Positions 1 through 6,280 of a stretch of 23,113 nt of DNA are shown here, one piece after another. The translations under genes were made by a program, and so were the position numbers. The notes below the pieces were generated by a model. The model was given only the letters and a program-made list of their open reading frames with translations. It had not been told where the DNA came from and ran no database searches. Positions within the stretch are counted from its first letter, which is position 1, and each line of letters starts with the position of its first letter. Source of the stretch: an uncultured Mesocricetibacter sp. (GTDB taxonomy: Bacteria; Pseudomonadota; Gammaproteobacteria; Enterobacterales; Pasteurellaceae); contig CAJPST010000007.1 of assembly GCA_905373425.1 (NCBI GenBank), positions 1-23,113 on the forward strand, read 5' to 3'.

Positions 1-13
1 TTGTAAGAATTTT

Positions 14-29
14 TCTGACACGGATCACA
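14..29. promoter_or_regulatory. Probable CRP-cAMP site upstream of the anion transporter
   Basis: The 16-mer TCTGACACGGATCACA matches the CRP consensus TGTGA-N6-TCACA in nine of ten conserved positions. It lies about 90 bases before the transporter start. Catabolite control of a dicarboxylate-type carrier would fit. A weak -35/-10 pair can be suggested around 47-79 (TTGCTT, then an A+T-rich -10), but it is not distinctive. Confidence 0.5.
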
Positions 30-110
30 AAACCATAAAAATTATGTTGCTTTTTATTAACAAAATGATAACTTAAAATTATTCATCCCTTGTTAAAAAA
101 GGACAATTCT

Positions 111-1499
111 ATGGATCTCACTCCTGAAGTCAAAAAAAGTATGAATCCGAAAGCCATCATTTTGCTGTTGGATATTGTACTGTTTTTTATTTTACTCGCA
201 GTTCTTCCTTTCGATCCAAAAGCCAATAAAGGCTTGGCATTATTAGCTTTTGTTGCGGTGTTATGGTTGACGGAAGCATTACATGTCACCGTTACCGCAC
301 TGATAGTTCCGCTATTGGCCATCGGTTTAGGATTAGTTTCAACTAAAGAAGCACTAGTGGCTTTTGCAGATCCGAATATTTTCTTATTCTTCGGTGGGTT
401 TGCTTTGGCGACCGGGCTGCATATTCAGAAATTAGACAGCATGATAGCCAACCGCATTATGACACTTGCCAAAGGCAATTTGTTTATAGCGGTTATGTAC
501 TTATTTGCTGTCACTGCATTCCTTTCAATGTGGGTTAGTAATACTGCAACAGCCGCAATGATGTTGCCTTTGGCAATGGGCGTATTGAGTAAACTGGATA
601 AGGAAAAAGAACATAATACCTATGCTTTCGTGCTGCTCGGTATTGCTTACAGCGCGAGCATCGGCGGGATGGGAACCTTAGTCGGTAGCCCTCCGAACAA
701 TATTGTGGCAACCCAGCTTCATTTAACTTTCGCCGATTGGTTATGGTACGGTTTGCCAATTATGATTATTCTCCTACCATTAATGGTTGCATCGCTGTAT
801 GTAATGCTTAAACCGAACTTAAAAGTAAATTTTGAGTTACAGGTAGAAAAAATAGAAATGAACCGTCAGCGTATTACGACATTGGTCATTTTTGCTGTAG
901 TTGCAATATCTTGGATTTTCAGTAAACAGCTCAATGGCATGTTGTCATCCATTTTGGGATTAAGTAAAAATATCGGCAGTTTTGACAGTGTCATCGCTCT
1001 TTTGGCGGCAGTATTAATTGCGGTTGCCGGAGTGGCATCATGGAAACAAATTCAAGATAACACCGAATGGGGCGTATTGTTATTGTTCGGGGGTGGCTTA
1101 ACCCTTAGTGAAGTACTGAAAAATTCGGGTGCCAGCAAAATCATGGCTGACGGTATCGTATTCCTGATTGAAGGAGGACACTTATACATTATCGGTTTGA
1201 TTGTTGCCACCTTTATTATTTTCTTAACCGAATTTACCTCAAATACCGCAAGTGCTGCATTATTAGTGCCGATCTTTATTTCTATTGCACAGGCTTTGAA
1301 TGTTGCTCCGTTAGGTCTGGCATTAATCATCGGTCTAGGTGCATCTTGTGCGTTTATGTTACCGGTTGCTACACCGCCAAACGCGATTGTTTTTGGTACA
1401 GGACAGGTTAAACAAAGCGAAATGGTTAGAGTGGGACTGGTGCTTAATATTGTTTGTGTCCTTATTATTGCAACCGTTGCCTACTTCTTCTGGCGGTAA
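111..1499 (+). CDS. DASS/SLC13-family anion (dicarboxylate) transporter
   Basis: This is an inner-membrane carrier of the divalent anion:Na+ symporter family. It likely imports C4-dicarboxylates or related anions with sodium; the exact substrate cannot be read from sequence. The protein has 462 residues, the same length as the characterised Vibrio cholerae VcINDY. The two family signature SNT motifs are present (SNTATAAMMLP in the first half, SNTASAALLVP in the second). Each is paired with a substrate-loop motif (GTLVGSPPN and ATPPNAIVFG), reflecting the internal inverted duplication. About eleven hydrophobic segments are visible. I chose ATG at 111 because AAGGA sits seven bases upstream; a TTG at 90 is in frame but lacks a ribosome site. 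It resembles the uncharacterised Haemophilus transporter HI0608. It is followed directly by a terminator, so it is a single-gene unit. Confidence 0.9.
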   Translation: MDLTPEVKKSMNPKAIILLLDIVLFFILLAVLPFDPKANKGLALLAFVAVLWLTEALHVTVTALIVPLLAIGLGLVSTKEALVAFADPNIFLFFGGFALATGLHIQKLDSMIANRIMTLAKGNLFIAVMYLFAVTAFLSMWVSNTATAAMMLPLAMGVLSKLDKEKEHNTYAFVLLGIAYSASIGGMGTLVGSPPNNIVATQLHLTFADWLWYGLPIMIILLPLMVASLYVMLKPNLKVNFELQVEKIEMNRQRITTLVIFAVVAISWIFSKQLNGMLSSILGLSKNIGSFDSVIALLAAVLIAVAGVASWKQIQDNTEWGVLLLFGGGLTLSEVLKNSGASKIMADGIVFLIEGGHLYIIGLIVATFIIFLTEFTSNTASAALLVPIFISIAQALNVAPLGLALIIGLGASCAFMLPVATPPNAIVFGTGQVKQSEMVRVGLVLNIVCVLIIATVAYFFWR

Positions 1500-1520
1500 A
1501 TTAATTTAGCACCTTAATGT

Positions 1521-1548
1521 AACGGCTTTCGTAAGAAAGCCGTTTTTT
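1521..1548 (+). terminator. Rho-independent terminator of the anion transporter
   Basis: A perfect 10-bp stem (AACGGCTTTC / GAAAGCCGTT) with loop GTAA is followed by a run of T. It sits 22 bases after the stop codon. Confidence 0.9.
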
Positions 1549-1649
1549 ATGAGATATGAAAAAAACCTACCGTACTTTTTATGCTTTTAGGAATAACAAA
1601 ATAGTAGAGACTGTTTTCCCTCACAGGCATAATTGCCTGAGTCCGTTCA

Positions 1650-2309
1650 CTAAAATTCCGCCTTGCATGTAAAGGTCATTATCTCGCCGGTTAACGGATG
1701 GGCGATTTGCAAGCTTTCGGCATGCAAACATAGACGTGGAGCAAGTGCTTTGGCGTATGGCGGAGCATAAAATTTATCACCCAAAATCGGATGACCAAGG
1801 GCAAGCATATGCAAACGCAGTTGATGAGAACGCCCCGTAATCGGCGTAAGTTTAACCCGTGTAACATTATTCGGTAGACGTTCTAAAACATCGAAAAAAG
1901 TGACCGCTCTTTTTCCACGTTCAAAGCAAATTTTCTGGCGAGGGCGGTTTTCCCAATCGCAAATCAACGGTAAATCAACTCTGCCACTATCTTCCGCCAA
2001 ATGCCCCCAAACCAGTGCCTGATAATATTTTTTCGGTTCCCGTTCACGGAATTGCCGTTTCAATTCTCGATCCGCCACTTTACTCAGTGCAAACAGCAAA
2101 ATTCCGCTGGTTGCCATATCTAAGCGGTGTGCCGGTTCGCAAAAACCGTATTTATCCTTAATTCGCGACATCACACTATCATAATATTGCGGCTGATTAC
2201 CCGGTACGGATAGTAATCCGCTCGGCTTATTCACAGCCATAATATGATTATCGTGATAAACGATATCAAGCCAAGGTTCACAGGGAGGATGATATTCAAT
2301 GAGTGCCAT
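1650..2309 (-). CDS. rluA: Dual-specificity 23S rRNA U746 / tRNA U32 pseudouridine synthase RluA
   Basis: This cytosolic enzyme isomerises uridine to pseudouridine in 23S rRNA (746) and in several tRNAs (32). The protein has 219 residues, identical in length to E. coli RluA. The family catalytic motif HRLDMATSG places the catalytic aspartate at residue 64, the same position as in E. coli. The following segment RELKRQFREREPKK is nearly invariant in RluA and separates it from RluC/RluD, as does the absence of an N-terminal S4 domain. The C-terminal RSHQLRLHM and LGDKFY motifs complete the fold. The gene is transcribed away from ilvC and converges on the anion transporter. No strong Shine-Dalgarno is seen before the ATG. 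One AAGAGCGGT variant of the uptake sequence lies inside it (1903-1911). Confidence 0.93.
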   Translation of the reverse strand: MALIEYHPPCEPWLDIVYHDNHIMAVNKPSGLLSVPGNQPQYYDSVMSRIKDKYGFCEPAHRLDMATSGILLFALSKVADRELKRQFREREPKKYYQALVWGHLAEDSGRVDLPLICDWENRPRQKICFERGKRAVTFFDVLERLPNNVTRVKLTPITGRSHQLRLHMLALGHPILGDKFYAPPYAKALAPRLCLHAESLQIAHPLTGEIMTFTCKAEF

Positions 2310-2418
2310 GATCTGATTTCTGAGCCCAAAATTAAGCGGTTATTGTCACATTTTTTTATTTTTTGTAAACCAATATAGCACTATAGAATCATAATTCTTA
2401 ATCATCCTCACACATGTA

Positions 2419-2457
2419 ATTGCACAAAATGCAATATAAGATATTGATAATATCAAT
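2419..2457. promoter_or_regulatory. Two palindromes upstream of ilvC, candidate activator/operator sites
   Basis: Two inverted repeats lie just upstream of the ilvC promoter. ATTGCA-N5-TGCAAT spans 2419-2435 and ATTGATA-A-TATCAAT spans 2443-2457. In enterobacteria ilvC is activated by the LysR-type IlvY from sites in this position, and the first repeat has the TTGC..GCAA look of such sites. No ilvY gene is adjacent here, so the regulator is an inference. The repeats could also serve the divergent rluA promoter. Confidence 0.4.
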
Positions 2458-2484
2458 TTACGCAACAACAAAAGCGCGTATAAT
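2457..2484 (+). promoter_or_regulatory. Probable sigma-70 promoter of ilvC
   Basis: A perfect -10 TATAAT (2479-2484) is preceded at 16-bp spacing by TTTACG (2457-2462), a moderate -35. Transcription would start near 2491, leaving a leader of about 44 bases. No leader peptide or attenuator hairpin is seen. Confidence 0.55.
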
Positions 2485-2534
2485 AAACTTAACTTTTATC
2501 AAACCTAAATGGTTAAATACTCAAGGAAAACAAA

Positions 2535-4016
2535 ATGGCTAATTATTTCAACACATTAAACTTACGTCAGCAACTTGACCAACTTGGTCGTTGCCGTTTT
2601 ATGAGCCGTGATGAATTCGCCGATGAAGCGAATTTTTTGAAAGGTAAAAAAATCGTGATTGTCGGTTGCGGAGCGCAAGGCTTGAATCAGGGGCTAAATA
2701 TGCGTGACAGCGGCTTAGATATCAGTTATGCCCTGCGTCCGGAAGCCATTGCGCAAAAACGTGCATCTTTTACTCGCGCCACAGAAAATGGCTTTAAAGT
2801 CGGCACTTATCAAGAGTTGATTCCGACTGCAGATTTAGTCGTTAATTTAACGCCGGATAAACAACACAGCAAGGTAGTGGCAGATGTTATGCCATTAATG
2901 AAGCAAGGTGCCGCATTAGGTTATTCCCATGGTTTGAATATTGTGGAAGTAGGCGAGAAAATTCGTCCTGATATCACGGTAGTTATGGTGGCTCCGAAAT
3001 GTCCGGGAACCGAAGTGCGTGAAGAATACAAACGCGGTTTCGGTGTGCCAACATTAATTGCAGTACACCCTGAAAACGATCCGAAAGGCGAGGGATTAGC
3101 TATTGCTAAAGCTTGGGCAGCCGCAACCGGAGGTCATCGCGCCGGTGTACTGGAATCTTCTTTCGTTGCGGAAGTAAAATCCGACTTAATGGGCGAGCAA
3201 ACCATTTTATGCGGTATGTTGCAGGCAGGTTCCATCGTATGCTACGACAAACTGATCGCCGATGGCAAAGATCCGGCGTATGCGGGCAAACTGATTCAAT
3301 ATGGCTGGGAAACCATCACTGAAGCCTTAAAACAGGGCGGTATCACACTGATGATGGATCGCTTGTCTAACAGCGCAAAACTGCGTGCCTTTGAACTCTC
3401 CGAGCAAATTAAGGAAAAACTGGAATTCTTGTTCCAAAAACACATGGACGACATTATCAGTGGTGAATTCTCCGCAACTATGATGGCGGACTGGGCAAAC
3501 GGCGATGCCAATTTGTTGAAATGGCGTGAAGAAACCGGTAAAACCGCCTTTGAAAACGCACCGAAAGCTGATGGTATTAAAATTAGCGAACAGGAATATT
3601 TCGATAACGGCGTGCTAATGGTAGCAATGGTGAAGGCTGGAGTGGAATTATCGTTTGATACTATGGTAGCCAGCGGTATTTACGAAGAATCCGCTTACTA
3701 TGAATCATTGCATGAACTACCGTTAATCGCTAACACAATTGCGCGTAAACGTTTATATGAAATGAATGTGGTCATTTCCGACACGGCAGAATATGGTAAC
3801 TACTTATTTGCTAATGTAGCAACACCGATTTTAGCCAAAGAAATCATCCCTAACTTACAGCGTGGTGATTTAGGCGAACCGACTCCAAGTGTAGAAATCG
3901 ACAATATTACACTGCGCGACGTCAACGACGCTATTCGCAACCACCCGATCGAATACATCGGGCAAGAACTACGCGGTTATATGACGGACATGAAACGCAT
4001 TTCTTCACAAGGCTAA
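2535..4016 (+). CDS. ilvC: Ketol-acid reductoisomerase (class II, NADP-dependent)
   Basis: This is the second common step of isoleucine and valine biosynthesis: Mg-dependent alkyl migration plus NADPH reduction of acetolactate or acetohydroxybutyrate. The protein has 493 residues, the long class II form of Gammaproteobacteria (E. coli 491). The Rossmann motif GCGAQG is at 44-49. The NADPH-phosphate contacts R68, R76 and S78 are in the same positions as in E. coli. The metal-binding acids D217 and E221 lie in EVKSDLMGEQ, and a duplicated C-terminal knotted domain follows. AAGGA precedes the ATG by about eight bases. No other ilv gene is in the window, so this is a stand-alone unit. Confidence 0.97.
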   Translation: MANYFNTLNLRQQLDQLGRCRFMSRDEFADEANFLKGKKIVIVGCGAQGLNQGLNMRDSGLDISYALRPEAIAQKRASFTRATENGFKVGTYQELIPTADLVVNLTPDKQHSKVVADVMPLMKQGAALGYSHGLNIVEVGEKIRPDITVVMVAPKCPGTEVREEYKRGFGVPTLIAVHPENDPKGEGLAIAKAWAAATGGHRAGVLESSFVAEVKSDLMGEQTILCGMLQAGSIVCYDKLIADGKDPAYAGKLIQYGWETITEALKQGGITLMMDRLSNSAKLRAFELSEQIKEKLEFLFQKHMDDIISGEFSATMMADWANGDANLLKWREETGKTAFENAPKADGIKISEQEYFDNGVLMVAMVKAGVELSFDTMVASGIYEESAYYESLHELPLIANTIARKRLYEMNVVISDTAEYGNYLFANVATPILAKEIIPNLQRGDLGEPTPSVEIDNITLRDVNDAIRNHPIEYIGQELRGYMTDMKRISSQG

Positions 4017-4028
4017 CTTGAAGAACAC

Positions 4029-4057
4029 AAAAAATCCTGCTTCGGCAGGATTTTTTT
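4029..4057. terminator. Bidirectional terminator between ilvC and the MFS gene
   Basis: A 10-bp stem (AAAATCCTGC / GCAGGATTTT) is closed by a TTCG tetraloop. A T run follows on the plus strand and six A precede it, giving a U tract on the minus strand as well. It can therefore serve both convergent genes. Confidence 0.92.
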
Positions 4058-4061
4058 ATAT

Positions 4062-5450
4062 TTAACGTTTATGCAAATGCTCACCATCATATTTGTTCAG
4101 TTTAGCCAGAACTAAAATGAGGAGAATGCCGAATATGGTAGATGTGAGGAAGGTGTAACTAAAGGCTTGTTGAAGTTCCTCACCTGTATCGCCGATGAAA
4201 TAGCGGTAGCCGTTTAAGATGACGGCAGAAATGGCAATACCTAACCCGATTCCCACCTGCTGCACAACACTGAGCATAGTCGAACCCGCACTGGCATTAT
4301 GTTCGTCAAGTTCGGAAACCGTCAATGTATTAACGGAAGTAAACATAATCGACAGACAAACACCATAACAGCCCACCAGCAAAATATGTAATGCCAATGG
4401 CGTATCGGCATGTAGGAAAGACATCATTGCAACAAGCAATGTCATACAAAGAGCGGTCAAAATTAAGGTTGTTTTATATCCTAGTTTAGTAAGCAATTTT
4501 CCCGTGAAAGGTTTAGTGAGCAAAGAACCAATCGCGATTGGTGCAATCATCCAGCCTGCTTGGTTGGCTTCGTAATGAAAGGCTACCTGTAACATTAATG
4601 GTAGTAAAAACGGCACACCGGAGGCGCATAAACGCACCATTAAATTGGCAAAACTGCCGATACTGAAAGTACGTACGTCAAACAGAGAAAGTGGAATAAG
4701 CGCATTAACTACCTTCTTGGCATGCAAATAATAACCAACCAAAAACAATATACCAACGGATAAAATAACTAATGCACTGAACTTATCGGCATGTACTTCA
4801 CTGACGAGGTCTAAACCCAACGTCACCCCAACTAAACCACCACCAAATAGGAAAAAGCCTGCCCAATCCAAATGCCTATTTTTCCCTGTTACGTTAGGCA
4901 TAAAACGGACAGCAAGCCAAATACCCGCCAAACCGATGGGAATATTAATCAGAAAAATCCAATGCCAAGTGGCGTAAGTTACCAACCATCCGCCCAGTAC
5001 AGGTCCAATAATCGGTCCGGTTAATCCAGCCATTGCCATCGTATTCCAAATCGGCAACAATTGATTTTTTGGGATAGTGCGAATAATCGCCAACCGCGCC
5101 ACCGGCATCATCAGGGCACCACCGAAGCCTTGTACAACACGCGAAGCAACCAGCATATTTAGCGAATAAGACATCGCGCAAAATACCGATCCTAAAACAA
5201 ATAGCCCCACCGCCAGACGAAAAATTTTCAATGTACCGTGTTTATCCGCCAGCCAACCGCTCATCGGAATAAATAACGCAACCGTCAACGCATAACTAAT
5301 CACCGCCATTTGCATTTCTAACGGGGATTGATGCAGATCTACCGAAATCGCAGGCAATGCGGTATTTAAAATGGTCGCATCCAGCGATTGCATAAAAAAT
5401 GCCGTGGCGGCAATCCAGGCTAACGAACGGTGTTTTTTGGCTTGACTCAT
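4062..5450 (-). CDS. MFS drug:H+ antiporter of the DHA2 type, MdtD-like
   Basis: This is an inner-membrane secondary transporter, probably exporting a drug or small metabolite by proton antiport. The protein has 462 residues and about 14 hydrophobic segments, as in the DHA2 family. It aligns by eye with E. coli MdtD throughout: FFMQSLDATILNTALP at the start, GWLADKHGTLKIF (MFS motif A), RVVQGFGGALMMPVAR, and the antiporter motif C as GPIIGPVLGG followed by WHWIFLINIPIGL. The aspartate in the first helix motif (SLDATI) is typical of DHA2 exporters. Its start lies nine bases after the mobB stop, so the two genes share a transcript. There is no obvious functional link to molybdenum cofactor synthesis. 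The substrate cannot be inferred from sequence. An AAGAGCGGT uptake-sequence variant lies at 4449-4457. Confidence 0.87.
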   Translation of the reverse strand: MSQAKKHRSLAWIAATAFFMQSLDATILNTALPAISVDLHQSPLEMQMAVISYALTVALFIPMSGWLADKHGTLKIFRLAVGLFVLGSVFCAMSYSLNMLVASRVVQGFGGALMMPVARLAIIRTIPKNQLLPIWNTMAMAGLTGPIIGPVLGGWLVTYATWHWIFLINIPIGLAGIWLAVRFMPNVTGKNRHLDWAGFFLFGGGLVGVTLGLDLVSEVHADKFSALVILSVGILFLVGYYLHAKKVVNALIPLSLFDVRTFSIGSFANLMVRLCASGVPFLLPLMLQVAFHYEANQAGWMIAPIAIGSLLTKPFTGKLLTKLGYKTTLILTALCMTLLVAMMSFLHADTPLALHILLVGCYGVCLSIMFTSVNTLTVSELDEHNASAGSTMLSVVQQVGIGLGIAISAVILNGYRYFIGDTGEELQQAFSYTFLTSTIFGILLILVLAKLNKYDGEHLHKR

Positions 5451-5459
5451 AAAACTCGC

Positions 5460-5969
5460 TTAAATCTGACCGCACTTTTGCCGATACCATTGCATAATAA
5501 AATCGGCAATAGATGAAATATCGTTAATATTTAACTGCACTTTATCCGTTTGCACAAAATAATCCGTTGCCAATGCTAACACTTGACTATCCGGCTCGGG
5601 CAATGGCTTTGTCATTTCCCTGCGATGTAACAAAATCTTATCAATCGGCTCCTCCTTAAAACCTTCCACTAAAATCAAATCCGTCAGTTTCGGGTCAAAT
5701 TGTGCACTCAAATAATATAAATCCGCTGGGGCAGCAGGAGTTTCCGTCATTAATGCCCAGCGTTCATCACAAGCCATGATCACCTGACCGGCTCCGGCCT
5801 CTTTCATCCGCCAACTATCTTTCCCCGCTTTATCCACCTGAGCATTATGATGGCTGTGTTTAATCACCGCCACCTTTGCTCCCCGCTCAATCAAAAGCGG
5901 TACCAATTTTTCCAATAAAGTGGTCTTGCCACTACCGCTATAACCGGTAATGCCTAACATCGGAATCAT
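5460..5969 (-). CDS. mobB: Molybdopterin-guanine dinucleotide biosynthesis adaptor MobB
   Basis: This is a P-loop GTP-binding protein that assists MobA in attaching GMP to molybdopterin for bis-MGD enzymes. The protein has 169 residues; E. coli MobB is about the same size. Walker A GYSGSGKTTL is at roughly residues 7-16. It is followed by VIKHSHHNAQVDKAGKDSWRMKEAG, split here over the conserved MobB segment, and by LVEGFKEEPIDKI, where the EGFK motif is characteristic. I chose the start at 5969 because GAGG lies six bases upstream and the product begins MIPMLGITGY like the Haemophilus protein. An ATG at 5981 would add four residues. The reading frame stays open to 6116 but that extension is repeat-coded and unlikely to be translated. 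The gene is first in a unit with the MFS exporter. A canonical uptake sequence lies at its 3' end. Confidence 0.9.
   Translation of the reverse strand: MIPMLGITGYSGSGKTTLLEKLVPLLIERGAKVAVIKHSHHNAQVDKAGKDSWRMKEAGAGQVIMACDERWALMTETPAAPADLYYLSAQFDPKLTDLILVEGFKEEPIDKILLHRREMTKPLPEPDSQVLALATDYFVQTDKVQLNINDISSIADFIMQWYRQKCGQI
5469..5477 (-). repeat. DNA uptake signal sequence (Hin type)
   Basis: An exact AAGTGCGGT on the minus strand, inside the last codons of mobB. Confidence 0.9.
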
Positions 5970-6030
5970 TTGTTGCCTCATTTTTGTTACTTTGCCTATA
6001 TTATAGTTTGTTTTAATATTGTTCTGTACC

Positions 6031-6053
6031 CCAAAAGTTGGACAGATAAATAA
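6031..6053. repeat. Dispersed IS-end-like motif, copy 1
   Basis: CCAAAAGTTGGACAG followed by an A/T-rich ATAAATAA. Related motifs occur at 21433-21455 and 23021-23043. The CCAAAA-TTGGACA core resembles terminal inverted repeats of IS3/IS150-group elements, but no transposase remnant is visible here. Confidence 0.45.
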
Positions 6054-6090
6054 ACCTAAGATAAATAAACCTAAGATAAATAAACCTGAG
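6046..6090. repeat. Tandem repeat, three copies of a 15-bp unit
   Basis: The unit ATAAATAAACCTAAG is present at 6046-6060 and 6061-6075 exactly, and at 6076-6090 with one change (CTGAG). The first copy overlaps the IS-end-like motif. It lies about 80-120 bases upstream of mobB on the minus strand. A 15-bp array of this kind is a candidate for copy-number variation between strains. Confidence 0.9.
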
Positions 6091-6234
6091 TTAAATACTG
6101 ATTTTACACCGCACAAAGCCCGAATTCTTCATATTCTTAAACTAATAGGAACAACATCATTAAAATTATTCATAAAAATACGGAAAATTATTAATTTGCA
6201 TAATAATCCTAATTCCTTCATTCTACACACGTAC

Positions 6235-6250
6235 AGACGTTTAGCCGTCT
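6235..6250. promoter_or_regulatory. MetJ operator (two adjacent Met boxes) upstream of metE
   Basis: Two directly abutting 8-mers, AGACGTTT and AGCCGTCT, each match the MetJ consensus AGACGTCT in seven of eight positions. The preceding 8-mer ACACGTAC matches in five and could be a third, weak box. MetJ with S-adenosylmethionine binds tandem Met boxes as adjacent dimers, so this predicts repression of metE by SAM. The site ends 30 bases before the start codon. Confidence 0.8.
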
Positions 6251-6280
6251 AAATCATTTAACACAAAACAAGGAATTATG

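Larger units (their letters stand above)
5970..6280. other. Gene-free divergent region between mobB and metE
   Basis: These 311 bases contain, in order, an IS-end-like motif (6031-6053), a 15-bp unit repeated three times (6046-6090), an A+T-rich stretch and a MetJ operator (6235-6250). Both divergent promoters must lie here. No convincing gene is visible. The 15-bp repeat keeps one minus-strand frame open into mobB. Confidence 0.7.

Noticed and set aside
535..759. Minus-strand and alternative-frame open frames inside the anion transporter, metE, malQP and other genes
   Set aside because: They overlap strongly supported genes, lack ribosome sites and show no recognisable protein features.
1624..1639. 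CAGGCA / TGCCTG hairpin as an rluA terminator
   Set aside because: The stem is only six base pairs and no U tract follows on the minus strand.
5970..6116. N-terminal extension of MobB with a repetitive hydrophobic segment
   Set aside because: The extension is coded by the 15-bp tandem repeat and an IS-like motif, and family members start near MIPMLGITGY, where GAGG provides a ribosome site.
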